From positions 766,501 to 830,500 of the forward strand of contig NZ_AP024452.1 in NCBI RefSeq assembly GCF_016865485.1: a DNA stretch of 64,000 bases, given 5' to 3'. The translations under genes and the position numbers were made by a program. The notes below the pieces were generated by a model that worked only from the letters and a program-made list of their open reading frames with translations, did not search any database and was not told the origin of the DNA. Source of the DNA: Luteitalea sp. TBR-22 (GTDB taxonomy: Bacteria > Acidobacteriota > Vicinamibacteria > Vicinamibacterales > Vicinamibacteraceae). Shown piece by piece: positions 1 through 8,553 of this stretch. The stretch's first letter is position 1; every line of letters starts with the position of its first letter.

Positions 1-42
1 GCCTATCGGCCCAGTCTGCGTAGGTATGAGGAGCTTGCGCCG

Positions 43-231
43 TCATGGGCGGGCGGCGCGCCGGCGTATTAGCAACACATCACTCGGGACGAGATCCCAT
101 GCCGGCAACTGGCTCGCGAGGGGTGAGTCCTTCGGCACCGGCTCCATGGCTGGTCCGGTGGTGTCGGGCAATGCCGGAGGCGGCACCGGCGTGGGGGTGT
201 CGCTGGAATCGATAAGTGGCCTATTGGGCAT
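43..231 (-). CDS. Small proline-rich hypothetical protein, last gene of a five-gene operon
   Basis: This 62-residue protein has no recognisable domain. It is rich in Pro, Asp and Ser in its first half and ends in a basic tail (RRRAARP). No membrane segment or signal peptide is visible. It is supported as a real gene by a strong ribosome binding site (GAGAGGAG, 6 bases before the ATG) that overlaps the stop codon of the preceding gene, only 12 bases upstream, so it is probably translated with that gene. The role is unknown. The window edge lies 42 bases downstream, so operon continuation cannot be judged. Confidence 0.55.
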   Translation of the reverse strand: MPNRPLIDSSDTPTPVPPPALPDTTGPAMEPVPKDSPLASQLPAWDLVPSDVLLIRRRAARP

Positions 232-243
232 GGCGGACTCCTC

Positions 244-1977
244 TCAGGCGACGGTGGCGCGCGGGTGCTCGGGACGCTGCAGCACGAACTGTGGCGAGCT
301 CAGGGACTCTAGGAACGCCGTGACTTCTTCGGCCTTCGCCTCCTCCCGCTGCATCTCTCGCCTCAGGTCAACCAGTTCGGCGAGCGATGCCTTCAGGACC
401 TGCGTCGCCTGCTCGTGCTCACGCTCAAGGTGCTTGCGTGCGTCCTCACGCCTCCGAGAAAGGCCCGAGTACTGCGTCCACGTGTACGCGATCGATCCGA
501 GCATCAGGATGAGGCCAAGCGGGATGCTGCCGCTGGACACGAACAGAAGGCCGACCGCGACGCCAATTGCCAGCACAATCCACGTGACCGGACTCATGCC
601 GACGGCGCTGACGGCTTCCTCGATCTTCTCCGCGTAGTAGGTGGAGAGACTGTCGAGCAGTCCTCGTTCGTTCGACCCGTCTGCGGAGATGCCTGACCAG
701 GAGGCACACACGATCTCGGCCGCCGCCGGCACCTGGGCGCGGTCTCGCGCAAGAAGATCCTTGTGGGCCGTCAGAATCCAGTTCCGCGATCGCGACAGTG
801 CGTATCGCTGCGTGGCTTTCGTCGCGCCGAACTGCTCGGGGTTCATGGCCGAGTTGGTTAACATCGCCGCGAAGTTGGTTTGAGGGGCGAAACTGTCCGC
901 CTCCGCAGCCATGATTGCCTTGGCGGCATTCACATCCCCTCGCTCCTGCACGATCAGCTGCAACAATCGCAATTCACGCCGTAAAGGCAGCTCCTCGTCG
1001 TCATAGTTGGTGACCAGGCTCTCGAGCAATGAGTCAACAGCCGCCTCCAGACTGGGAGGGACGACGATCGCACCTTCGAAGATGGCAGTGAAGAAGGCCA
1101 GTACGACGGCATGCCGGCGCGACAGCGCCAGAGATCGCTCGAAGTGATTCCACGATGGACTGAACCGTCGCAGGCTGGGGTACTCCCCTGGGGCCACCGA
1201 CGGCGTCATGACGTCCAGGCGCTCCATCCATCTCGCTCGCTGCTCGTCAAGGAAGCCCGCCTGGAGCTCCAGTTCAGTGAGCCACGTCTCTATGACCTGG
1301 GAGCACTCGGTGAGCGCGGCGCCACCGAAGACCCCATTGGCCATCGCGTCGAGCATGAGCACCACTTCCCGATCCATCGCCTGAGGGTTCTGAATCTGGA
1401 AGTACCGCTTGAGCCACTGATTCCCCGCGTCGAGCCGCCGTGCGCGGCGACAGACCAGCGCAAAGAACAGCGATGCCTTGCAGTCATCACGTCGAAGCGC
1501 CTCCGTGGCGGCCTTTTCGGCCAGTGGCCGATTGTCGGCAAACCAGGCGGTCAGTGCGACAAGTGCAGGCGCCAGCCAATAGCCGGGCGCCGAGAGCATC
1601 AGCGCCTCCGTGGCACTGCGCATCGTTTCCTGGCGAACGAGGGCGACGTCGGACGCCTGCAGGATTCCGGTGGTTGTGCGGCGGACCTCGTCGTAGTGCC
1701 CGAACCGCGTCTCGATGTCCTGGTTGACCTCAATCAGCCGGGTCTGCGCGAACTGTCGTTCCTTGTGCTTGCGATCCGCAGCGACGAACTCCGAGAACTC
1801 CTCGTACAGAGCCTCTAGGCGATCCTGCGTCTCACTCTGGAGGGTGGCGACCGCCTCGACCTTGTCGTTGACGATCTCCAGCCGGCTGTTGATGACGTGC
1901 AGATCGCGCTGTACTTCGGCCGACAGGTTGTTGATGCTCCTTACAACCGGCCCAAGGTCGACTGATACATCTGGCAT
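244..1977 (-). CDS. Membrane-anchored coiled-coil protein of unknown function
   Basis: The 577-residue protein has three visible parts. Residues about 10-90 are heptad-like and charged (predicted coiled coil). The middle, about 100-450, is alpha-helical with Ala/Leu-rich helices resembling TPR-type repeats. A pair of hydrophobic segments (starting near WIVLAIGVAVGLLF and LGLILMLGSIAYTW) is followed by a second coiled coil rich in Arg/Glu. There is no signal peptide, so both long domains probably face the cytoplasm and are tethered by the hairpin of membrane helices. I do not recognise a family. The start at 1977 follows AAGGATCC. It lies 13 bases after a 159-residue gene and just before a small Pro-rich gene, with two zinc-ribbon proteins further upstream in the same operon. 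Confidence 0.7.
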   Translation of the reverse strand: MPDVSVDLGPVVRSINNLSAEVQRDLHVINSRLEIVNDKVEAVATLQSETQDRLEALYEEFSEFVAADRKHKERQFAQTRLIEVNQDIETRFGHYDEVRRTTTGILQASDVALVRQETMRSATEALMLSAPGYWLAPALVALTAWFADNRPLAEKAATEALRRDDCKASLFFALVCRRARRLDAGNQWLKRYFQIQNPQAMDREVVLMLDAMANGVFGGAALTECSQVIETWLTELELQAGFLDEQRARWMERLDVMTPSVAPGEYPSLRRFSPSWNHFERSLALSRRHAVVLAFFTAIFEGAIVVPPSLEAAVDSLLESLVTNYDDEELPLRRELRLLQLIVQERGDVNAAKAIMAAEADSFAPQTNFAAMLTNSAMNPEQFGATKATQRYALSRSRNWILTAHKDLLARDRAQVPAAAEIVCASWSGISADGSNERGLLDSLSTYYAEKIEEAVSAVGMSPVTWIVLAIGVAVGLLFVSSGSIPLGLILMLGSIAYTWTQYSGLSRRREDARKHLEREHEQATQVLKASLAELVDLRREMQREEAKAEEVTAFLESLSSPQFVLQRPEHPRATVA

Positions 1978-1990
1978 CTGAGGGATCCTT

Positions 1991-2470
1991 TCAGGACTCG
2001 ATCACGGCAACCGTGCCGTCGGCCGCTACCGCGCACAGGCGTTCAGCGTAGACCTCGATGAAGGCATAGCTTGGATGCCGTGCCAGAGCCCGGGCACGTT
2101 CGAAGAGCGCTGGCAAGGCCTTGGCGCGTTCGAAGTGCTCGATGATCGCCAACGAGACGTCGAGCGTGTGGACGTCGTACGGATCGCCGAGGTAGCACCG
2201 CCCAAGGATGCCTACCGGGCGCTGTTCGATCGTCAGTTCCGGGAACTCGGCGGATATCTCAGCGATCAACTGGGTGAGTGCGGCCCGGTCCGAGACATGG
2301 GTGCCAGCATCGAGCTTTCTCAGGGCCTCGAGGTATGGTCCCGTTCGCTGCTGACGCAGTCGCTGCTGCAGTCGAGCCCCGGTGAGCATGATGCGCGACG
2401 GAGCGGACACGGCCGCTCTGGAGTCAATCGTTGTCGACGCTTGCGTGGGGGTGAGGAGCGGGCGTGGCAT
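1991..2470 (-). CDS. Hypothetical 159-residue helical protein
   Basis: No family is recognised. After a Ser/Thr-rich start of about 25 residues the protein is mostly helical, with Arg/Leu/Gln-rich segments and no Cys motif, signal peptide or membrane span. An in-frame ORF extends further upstream, but that extension overlaps the preceding gene. I chose the ATG at 2470 because GGGAG lies 6 bases before it and it falls 20 bases after the upstream stop. It is the third gene of the minus-strand operon running from 4172 to 43, between a membrane zinc-ribbon protein and the large coiled-coil membrane protein, so it probably works with them. Confidence 0.6.
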   Translation of the reverse strand: MPRPLLTPTQASTTIDSRAAVSAPSRIMLTGARLQQRLRQQRTGPYLEALRKLDAGTHVSDRAALTQLIAEISAEFPELTIEQRPVGILGRCYLGDPYDVHTLDVSLAIIEHFERAKALPALFERARALARHPSYAFIEVYAERLCAVAADGTVAVIES

Positions 2471-2490
2471 TGGCATCTCCCAGGGCCGGC

Positions 2491-3030
2491 TCAATGCCGG
2501 GTGAACTCGCGAACCTCGTTCCAGACTGTTCCGCAGGCCAAGCACGAGTAGGTGGCTTCCCACCGTTCCTTCGTGGCAGGTACGAAACGCGTCGCGCGGA
2601 CCAGCAATCGGCCGTCGGAGTCGCGCGCCTCGTCGTCTACCATTCGTGTTCCGATCCACGAATCAGCCTTGATCTGTCTGATCGCTCTGAAGCGTCGAGA
2701 CCCGCACCGAGGGCACTTGACGGCTCTCCAGCGGGAGACCGCCCATGCCAACGCGGCGACCACAGCTCCGAATGTGACCCATTCGCGCAATGGGAAGGGC
2801 GCGGCGTCAGCGGGTCGCCCCGTACCCGCTCGCGAGGTCTGTGACGGCAGTTCCGATGCGGGTCTCGCCGTAAGTGAGCTGCCTATGCCCTGGCTCCAGT
2901 TCCGAGTCAGAACGGGATCCCGACCGAACAGAGCCACGTGCGCCGGTGCGCTGCGAGCCTGCTGTCCCTGAGCAGGCCACCCCAGCGCCAGGACATACGC
3001 GACGCCGATCATGAAGGGAGTGAATCGCAC
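2491..3030 (-). CDS. Signal-peptide or membrane-anchored protein with C-terminal zinc ribbon
   Basis: The 179-residue protein starts with a hydrophobic leader (MIGVAYVLALGW region) and has a second hydrophobic segment near residue 90 (WVTFGAVVAALAWAV). Directly after this segment comes a zinc-ribbon pair: CPRCGS near residue 108 and CLACGT near residue 165, spaced like a rubredoxin-type knuckle domain. With two spans the ribbon would face the cytoplasm. The GTG at 3030 is chosen because GAGG overlaps the upstream stop (TGA at 3042) 8-9 bases before it; an ATG at 3012 is an alternative. The function is unknown. The preceding gene also carries a zinc ribbon next to a membrane span, suggesting a membrane complex. 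Confidence 0.6.
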   Translation of the reverse strand: MRFTPFMIGVAYVLALGWPAQGQQARSAPAHVALFGRDPVLTRNWSQGIGSSLTARPASELPSQTSRAGTGRPADAAPFPLREWVTFGAVVAALAWAVSRWRAVKCPRCGSRRFRAIRQIKADSWIGTRMVDDEARDSDGRLLVRATRFVPATKERWEATYSCLACGTVWNEVREFTRH

Positions 3031-3041
3031 GGCTGCCTGCC

Positions 3042-4172
3042 TCAGGGCACCGCCGGATCCGACGCCGGTACCGGCGTGGCGGCCAACGTGGCATCGTGGC
3101 GCTCCAGGAACCGTGTGATGGCCTGTAGCAGTTGCGGGGCTGTTTCTACTTCGAGGCGCTTGCGAAAGAACTCGATTGTATTGTCCGGATTGGCCGACAA
3201 GATGAAGGCCGCCTTGTAGCAGCCCAAAGCCGCGTCGCCCTCTCCGTCGAGCGCCAGAACGTGCCCGAGGTTGGCCCAAGCGGACGCGCGAGATGGTGCC
3301 AGCATGACCGAGTCCATCGCGAACCCACGAGCGCGGACAGGGTCCCCGGACCGCCACAAGACATACGCGTAGTTCTCGCGAATTTCCGCATCGCGTGGGT
3401 CAACGGCTGCGGCCTCGGCAAGCAACGGGACCGCCGACGCATACATCTCCGCATTCGACAATGCCAATGCGCGCGTGTTCAAGGCCCGCGCGGCGCCCGA
3501 GTCGCCCTGCAGTGGCAGGGTCAGCTGGCCGAGGGCTCCGGTGACGGCCTGTAGGGACTCTGGAGTCGGATCGCTACCCAGGACACGAAGGGCTTCTTCC
3601 ATGTTGCCGGTGGAGAAGGTTGTCGGCTCCGCAGGCTTCTGATCAACGGGCGCAGCGTCCGCGGGTGCTGATGCCGTTGGGGCGACGTGACTCTCAGCGC
3701 TCGTCGTTTCGAGCGAGGCCGAGATCGACGACGGCTCAATGGTGGCGATGTGTGCAGCGTAGTAGTCATACGCCCACCACCCGGCGAGAGCGAGGAACAC
3801 CAGGATCAGCAGGACGCCGGTGCCGGCGCTCGGACCCTGGGCCGCGTCGTGCGGGCCGGCTACGGACACCGTCGACGGTGCGTCCGGTGAGCTCTGCGAG
3901 AGGGCACTCCCGCAGGCACTACAGAATTGCGCCCCGGTCCGAGCGGCCGGCGAACCACAGTAAGGGCAGCCCTGAGTCCCCGCGATTGGCGCTACAGTGG
4001 CGATGCTGATCGACTCAACGCGACCGCGCTCGTCCGCCGCGCGCTGAGCGACCGAGTCCATGAAGCGAAAGGCGCTGCTACGAGACCGGCCGCGGCGGCG
4101 GAATCCGTCGAGTGCGGTACTGCAGATGATTCTGAAGAGTCCCACAACGTCTCCCTGGGCGGGTACCGGCAC
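3042..4172 (-). CDS. Zinc-ribbon, single-span membrane protein with TPR domain
   Basis: The 376-residue reading frame holds an N-terminal double-zinc-ribbon motif (CPYCGS followed by FCSACGS, about residues 70-95), a transmembrane helix (VLLILVFLALAGWW, near residue 120) and a C-terminal region of about 200 residues with TPR-like helices (for example NLGHVLALDGEGDAALGCYK, close to the TPR consensus). This layout is common in bacterial proteins annotated as 'zinc-ribbon domain-containing TPR protein'; no enzymatic activity is implied. The GTG start at 4172 has no good ribosome binding site and the true start may be the ATG at 4061, closer to the ribbon. It is the first gene of the operon ending at 43. 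Confidence 0.65.
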   Translation of the reverse strand: MPVPAQGDVVGLFRIICSTALDGFRRRGRSRSSAFRFMDSVAQRAADERGRVESISIATVAPIAGTQGCPYCGSPAARTGAQFCSACGSALSQSSPDAPSTVSVAGPHDAAQGPSAGTGVLLILVFLALAGWWAYDYYAAHIATIEPSSISASLETTSAESHVAPTASAPADAAPVDQKPAEPTTFSTGNMEEALRVLGSDPTPESLQAVTGALGQLTLPLQGDSGAARALNTRALALSNAEMYASAVPLLAEAAAVDPRDAEIRENYAYVLWRSGDPVRARGFAMDSVMLAPSRASAWANLGHVLALDGEGDAALGCYKAAFILSANPDNTIEFFRKRLEVETAPQLLQAITRFLERHDATLAATPVPASDPAVP

Positions 4173-4532
4173 CTTGTGGTGCGATGCGCAGAGAGCCGCG
4201 TAGCGACCGGAGCGGTACTTCGCTGAAGGACGCGGCTTGGAGATGAGTGCCGCAAGGCCCGTACCTTACAACGAGATTCGAGCGTGAACCGAACAACCAC
4301 TTGGAGCCGCGATAGCTGTCGTGACTTATGTAGTAAGAATTACTCACTGCCCGGAGTTCCGCGTGATGGACTGCAACATGGCCACGCCGGTTCAATCGAC
4401 ATCGCGTGGCCCGTCGTGATAGCCCCTCTTCGGAAGTCGCATGAGCGTCGCGCGACCAAAGCCGGCATGGAGCAATCCTACCCATCCTTCCGCTGTCCTA
4501 GGCGTAGGATACGTCCGTCGTAACATCGCCGC
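4173..4532. promoter_or_regulatory. Non-coding spacer with AT-rich stretch and small palindrome, probable operon promoter
   Basis: No convincing gene is seen in these 360 bases; the short frames here lack ribosome binding sites and recognisable protein features. The stretch around 4320-4350 is notably AT-rich for this genome and contains the perfect palindrome AGTAA-GAA-TTACT at 4332-4344, a plausible operator. Its position upstream of the minus-strand operon starting near 4172 makes it the likely promoter region. No regulator can be named. Confidence 0.3.
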
Positions 4533-4748
4533 TTACGGATCGCACGAAGGGCACCTGCGCGTGTGTCCACTGAACGCGTCAATGAGCATGCGGAACCCGA
4601 GACTGGCGACCGGGTTCCCACTCAATGAGGAGGAGACGGCCCGGCCCCACAGGGAGCCACGGCAGACTGCACAGTAAGTCAAACCACACTTCGTGCAACG
4701 GTAGACACTTTGGGACTTCCCGCATTGCGGACAACACAGCTCGGCCAC
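4533..4748 (-). CDS. Cys-rich zinc-binding mini-protein
   Basis: Seventy-one residues hold four CxxC pairs: CPQC (6-9), CTKC (18-21), CAVC (26-29) and CPSC (66-69). The first three follow one another closely and the last sits at the extreme C-terminus, giving enough ligands for two zinc ions. A Ser/Gly-rich stretch lies between. I chose the GTG at 4748, preceded by AGGG at 8 bases; a TTG at 4817 in frame would add 23 residues with no ribosome binding site. The family is not recognised. It is separated by 360 bases from the zinc-ribbon operon downstream on the same strand, so it may be a separate transcript or the head of that operon. Confidence 0.55.
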   Translation of the reverse strand: MAELCCPQCGKSQSVYRCTKCGLTYCAVCRGSLWGRAVSSSLSGNPVASLGFRMLIDAFSGHTRRCPSCDP

Positions 4749-5185
4749 GTCGTCATCCCTGAGATGAACACCTGCGCGCACCGCGTCGCATTCGCGACGG
4801 TCGGCTCGACAGCTCAATCGGCCCGCGCGCTACGGAACAAGAGGGGTAGAACTGCTCTGCGCTCGCGAGCATTAGGGATGTGCGTGAGTGTTGTGGGCAC
4901 GCATCGGACGCGCTGACCATCCGAGAGCTCTAGGTGGCGTATGCACGGAGGGCTGCAATGGCGTCTTGCGGCCGGTCGGGGTGTCCTGCACCTCAGGGCG
5001 TTCCAGCCGCCGTTCTGTTCGTGCCATTTCTGACGACGAGCCGCCGGGCACAGGCGGGACGTGCCTCAACCATGGACAGCTCGATTCAATAGGCTCTCAT
5101 CTCAGGTGTCAGACCCTCCCACCTCCCGCCGTCATGCCCCCGGACGCACCACACACGCGCCGGGTAGCCCGGGAAGGGGACAGGG
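4749..5185. other. Intergenic spacer without recognisable gene
   Basis: These 437 bases lie between the divergently transcribed Cys-rich mini-protein and the helicase. Short open frames here lack ribosome binding sites. The end of the spacer (GGGAAGGGGA near 5170-5180) is the helicase ribosome binding site. CAGGTGTCAGACCCT near 5103-5117 resembles one arm of a REP-type repeat but no second arm is present. Both promoters are expected here, but I cannot place them. Confidence 0.4.
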
Positions 5186-7753
5186 ATGGTCATCGTCAAC
5201 GAGATCGCGCGCACGCTGGAAGACGCCGGATTCGCCGTCACCGATCGGGTGACCCTCCCCGCGCGCGCCGCGACGTACGCACCCGTCCCCGCGGGACTGG
5301 CCGCGCCACTGGCGACCCGCCTCGCCGCTGACTACCCGAAGGGCCTCTACCGGCACCAGTCCGAGGCGCTCGCCGCGTCCGCCGGAGGCGAGGACGTGTG
5401 CCTGGCCACGCCGACGGCCTCCGGAAAGTCCCTCGTCTTCATGGCCGCGGCCGCGGATGCCTGCCTCGAGGACAAGTCCGCGCGCGTCCTGGCGCTGTAC
5501 CCCGCGAAGGCCCTCATCCAGGATCAGCTCGAGAAGTGGAAGGCCTTCCTCGGGCCGCTCGGCATCTCGGTCGGCTTCATCGACGGCAGCGTGCCGGTCA
5601 AGCAGCGCGACGCCATCCTGATCGCGTCGCGCGTCGTCGCCATGACGCCCGACGTGGCGCACGCGTGGCTCATGAGCCACCTCACTACCACGCCCGTGAG
5701 CGCCTTCCTGTCGCGCCTGCAACTCGCCATCCTCGACGAGGCGCACGTGTACGACGGCGTGTTCGGCACGAACATGGCCTACTTCCTCCGCCGTCTCGAC
5801 GCGTCGAGCCGCGCCCACCGCGTGATCAGCAGCACCGCCACCATCGGCGAGCCCGCCGCCTTCATGCAGCAGCTGACCGGCCGCGAGATGCGCGTGGTCG
5901 ACGGCACCGTGGACGGCAGCGGCGCGTCGGCGAAGACGCTGCTCCTCGCGCCGAGCGTCGGCAAGGACGCCTTCGACCGCACGGTCACGCTGCTGGCGAA
6001 GCTTGCCGAGACGGGTGCCGGCCGCTTCCTCGCGTTCGGCGACTCCCGCAAGGCCGTCGAGCGCATCGTGGCCGCGGTGCTGCGCCAGCGGAAGGGCAAG
6101 CCGGCCATCGCGGCAGACGACGAAGACGATGACGACATCGAGCCGGAGGTGGCGTCGGCCCTGCAGCACGTGCTGCCGTATCGCGCCGGCTACGAGGCCG
6201 AGGACCGCGCCAGGATCCAGCAGGCCCTATCGACCGGTGAGCTCTCCGGCGTCGTCTCCACGAGCGCCCTCGAGCTCGGCATCGACATCGGCGACCTCGA
6301 CATCGTCGTGCTCATGAACACGCCTCCCTCGGTGAAGGCCTTCCGCCAGCGCATCGGGCGCGCCGGCCGTCGTCGCGAGGCCGTGTGCATCCTGCTCGAC
6401 GACCGTGAGGTGATGGCGCCCCTCGCGACGTACGTCGCGCGGGAGCCCGAGCCGAGCTGGCTGTATCTCGAGAACCGCTTCATCCAGTACGCGCACGCGC
6501 TGTGCGCGGCGTCCGAAACTCAGGCGACCGGCCGCGCCATCGTCGACGCCGACGGCATGGACTCGCTGCCGCGGGCGTTCCGTCGCCTGGTGATCAACGA
6601 ACTGCAGCCGACGGAAGGCATCGCGCCCGACCTGTATCCGCTCAAGCAGCAGGCGCAGGACTGCCCGCACTACGAGTTCCCGATCCGGTCCGCCGGCGAG
6701 CAGAGCCTGAACATCGTCGGCCCGTTCGACAAGCCGCTCGGCTCCGTGTCGTACTCGCAGATGCTGCGCGAAGCGTATCCGGGCGCTGTGTACTACTACA
6801 TGGCGCGTCCGTACCGTGTCACGTCCGTGGACCTGCGCACGCGCGAGATCCGCACCAAGTCTTCCAGGTACGTCACGACGCGTCCGATCACCGAGACGAT
6901 GGCGTTCCCCGACATGCTGAACGGGGTGCTGCAGGCCTGGACGATGGATGCGGGGTACGTGTGCGAGACGGAACTGCAGGTGAGCCAGCGCGTGAAGGGG
7001 TTCACGGAACAGCGGGGCAGCCAGAAGCACACCTTCGAGTACGGGCCGCTCTCGCCGCACGCGCAGCGTCCGCTCAACAGGTTCTTCCGGACGACCGGCG
7101 TGGCGTGGACGTTCCAGGGCGTGGCGCGCAGCGAGGCCATCGCGGAGGCCATCCTGCAGGCCTTCTGCGTGGTGTGCGGCGTGCACGACCGTGACCTCGG
7201 CTACGCCTACTTCAAGGCGGAGACAACGCCGTTCATGTCGGGGCCGTCGGTCGGCACGGTGATCTTCGACGCCACCAACGGTAGCCTTCGTCTCACGGAG
7301 CGACTGGCCGAGCGGTTCGCCGAGGTGGTCAGCGTGGCGGCCGAGGCGGCACAGGACCCCGCGGTGCGTCAGGACCTCACGACACTGCTGCGAGCGGTGA
7401 CCGACCTGGCGCCGCGGTCACTCGCCACGGCAGGCACGCCGGCGTCGTCCGACGAGTGGACGGTGCTCATTGCGCGCGGCACGACCGCGATGCACGCCCA
7501 CGCGAAGAGCGGCCTCATCGAGGTCACCGTGAAGGACTACCGCTACACGCCGCAGGGGCTCCTCTACGAGCTCGAGCCGCTCCGGGCGACCGTCCGGCGC
7601 GACCAGGACGGCGAGCTCGTCGAGGTGCCGAAGGGCAAGTGGCTGGTGCCGGCCGGCAGCGTCCAGGCCATCAATGGTCAGACGCGGCTGATGCGCGTGA
7701 ACCTGGTGACGGGTGAGGAGGAGACGTCGACCTCCATCGATTCAGCGGCCTGA
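5186..7753 (+). CDS. DEAD/DEAH-box superfamily 2 helicase (COG1205 / YprA-like)
   Basis: This 855-residue protein is an ATP-dependent nucleic-acid helicase. It shows a Q-like RHQ motif (56-58), Walker A TPTASGKS (75-82), Walker B DEAH (184-187), motif III SSTAT (215-219), and in the second RecA lobe the STSALELGIDIG segment and QRIGRAGRR (motif VI, about 388-396). This set, and the long C-terminal region after residue 430, match the COG1205 group that includes the repair helicase MrfA. The four-Cys zinc cluster typical of the DUF1998 end of MrfA is not evident; only FCVVCG is seen. An acidic insert (DDEDDDDIE) lies between the lobes. The ATG follows GGGAAGGGGA. It stands alone; a DNA repair role is inference from family. 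Confidence 0.85.
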   Translation: MVIVNEIARTLEDAGFAVTDRVTLPARAATYAPVPAGLAAPLATRLAADYPKGLYRHQSEALAASAGGEDVCLATPTASGKSLVFMAAAADACLEDKSARVLALYPAKALIQDQLEKWKAFLGPLGISVGFIDGSVPVKQRDAILIASRVVAMTPDVAHAWLMSHLTTTPVSAFLSRLQLAILDEAHVYDGVFGTNMAYFLRRLDASSRAHRVISSTATIGEPAAFMQQLTGREMRVVDGTVDGSGASAKTLLLAPSVGKDAFDRTVTLLAKLAETGAGRFLAFGDSRKAVERIVAAVLRQRKGKPAIAADDEDDDDIEPEVASALQHVLPYRAGYEAEDRARIQQALSTGELSGVVSTSALELGIDIGDLDIVVLMNTPPSVKAFRQRIGRAGRRREAVCILLDDREVMAPLATYVAREPEPSWLYLENRFIQYAHALCAASETQATGRAIVDADGMDSLPRAFRRLVINELQPTEGIAPDLYPLKQQAQDCPHYEFPIRSAGEQSLNIVGPFDKPLGSVSYSQMLREAYPGAVYYYMARPYRVTSVDLRTREIRTKSSRYVTTRPITETMAFPDMLNGVLQAWTMDAGYVCETELQVSQRVKGFTEQRGSQKHTFEYGPLSPHAQRPLNRFFRTTGVAWTFQGVARSEAIAEAILQAFCVVCGVHDRDLGYAYFKAETTPFMSGPSVGTVIFDATNGSLRLTERLAERFAEVVSVAAEAAQDPAVRQDLTTLLRAVTDLAPRSLATAGTPASSDEWTVLIARGTTAMHAHAKSGLIEVTVKDYRYTPQGLLYELEPLRATVRRDQDGELVEVPKGKWLVPAGSVQAINGQTRLMRVNLVTGEEETSTSIDSAA

Positions 7754-7845
7754 CAATCCCTGCGTGGTGCCTCGGTGGCGCGACGCCGGCCCCACAACTG
7801 TTCTGACCGTCGAGCCCCGCGTGCATCCGGCGCTCGATGCGAGCG

Positions 7846-7866
7846 TGGTATATTCGTTTGGTATAT
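7846..7866 (+). promoter_or_regulatory. Direct repeat upstream of vapBC, candidate autoregulatory operator
   Basis: The octamer TGGTATAT occurs at 7846-7853 and again at 7859-7866, 13 bases apart, within the only AT-rich stretch before the vapB start at 7886. VapB-type antitoxins bind repeats overlapping their own promoter, so this is the best operator candidate. The repeats also resemble -10 elements, and the promoter and operator may coincide. Confidence 0.4.
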
Positions 7867-7885
7867 CTCATCATGGAGGTGCAGG

Positions 7886-8131
7886 GTGGACACCGCCAAG
7901 GTCTTCTGGTCCGGTCGCTCGCAGGCGGTGCGGTTGCCGCGTGCCTTTCGCGTCGATGCCGGTGAGGTTCGTATCCGGCGCCGCGGGCGCGCGATCGTGC
8001 TGGAACCGGTTCCCGAGTCATGGGAGTGGCTCGATGCGCTCGTCGGCAACGTCGACGATGACTTTGCGTCAGCGGTGCGGGAGGAGCCGGATGCGCCGGA
8101 GCGTCGCGGGTTGAGCCAGGTGTTCCGCTGA
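7886..8131 (+). CDS. vapB: VapB-type antitoxin (AbrB-like)
   Basis: The 81-residue protein has the swapped-hairpin AbrB/MazE DNA-binding signature of VapB antitoxins near its start (TAKVFWSGRSQAVRLP, residues 3-18; compare the family consensus NGRSQAVRLPKEFR), followed by an acidic C-terminal tail that would wrap the toxin. It neutralises the VapC nuclease encoded next and probably represses the operon. I chose the GTG at 7886 because GGAGG lies just upstream and the protein then begins right at the conserved domain; the longer in-frame extension is not conserved-looking. The stop overlaps the toxin start by one base (TGATG), so translation is coupled. Confidence 0.85.
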   Translation: MDTAKVFWSGRSQAVRLPRAFRVDAGEVRIRRRGRAIVLEPVPESWEWLDALVGNVDDDFASAVREEPDAPERRGLSQVFR

Positions 8132-8553
8132 TGCGGTATCTCCTCGACGCGAACGCCGTCATCGCGTTGTTGAACGACACGACCTCGCCGATCGCCAGGC
8201 GTGTCCGTCGCCATGCGCCTCGCGAGTTCGGGGTGTCGGCGATTGTCATCCACGAGTTGTACTACGGGGCGTACAAGAGTCAGCGGGTGGAGCAGAACGT
8301 CGCCCGCGTGGACGCGCTCCGGTTCTCGGTGTTGGAGTTCGACGACGAGGACGCCCGTCAGGCGGGCCAGATCAGGGCCCACCTCGCGTCGAAAGGAACG
8401 CCGATCGGCCCCTTCGACGTGTTGATCGCTGGCCAGGCCAGGGCACGCGGGCTGACGCTCGTCACCCACAACACGAGCGAGTTCCAGCGAGTGCCCGGGT
8501 TGATCGTAGAGGACTGGAAGGCTGTCACTCGACAGCGCCGTGGCCGGGCATGA
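8131..8553 (+). CDS. vapC: VapC-type PIN-domain ribonuclease toxin
   Basis: The 140-residue protein is a complete PIN domain. Acidic residues expected to bind Mg/Mn are in place: D6 (LLDANAV), E42 (HELYYG) and D96 (GPFDVLIA), followed by the VTHNTSEF segment (111-118) that closes the active site in VapC. Family members cleave tRNA or rRNA; the target cannot be read from sequence. The ATG overlaps the antitoxin stop, and the toxin stop overlaps the next start (ATGA at 8550), so a DUF4174 gene is in the same transcript. All key residues are intact, so it is probably active. Confidence 0.9.
   Translation: MRYLLDANAVIALLNDTTSPIARRVRRHAPREFGVSAIVIHELYYGAYKSQRVEQNVARVDALRFSVLEFDDEDARQAGQIRAHLASKGTPIGPFDVLIAGQARARGLTLVTHNTSEFQRVPGLIVEDWKAVTRQRRGRA

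Noticed and set aside
5100-5120. REP-type element at CAGGTGTCAGACCCT
   Set aside because: Only one arm is present, so no hairpin forms and no second copy was noted.
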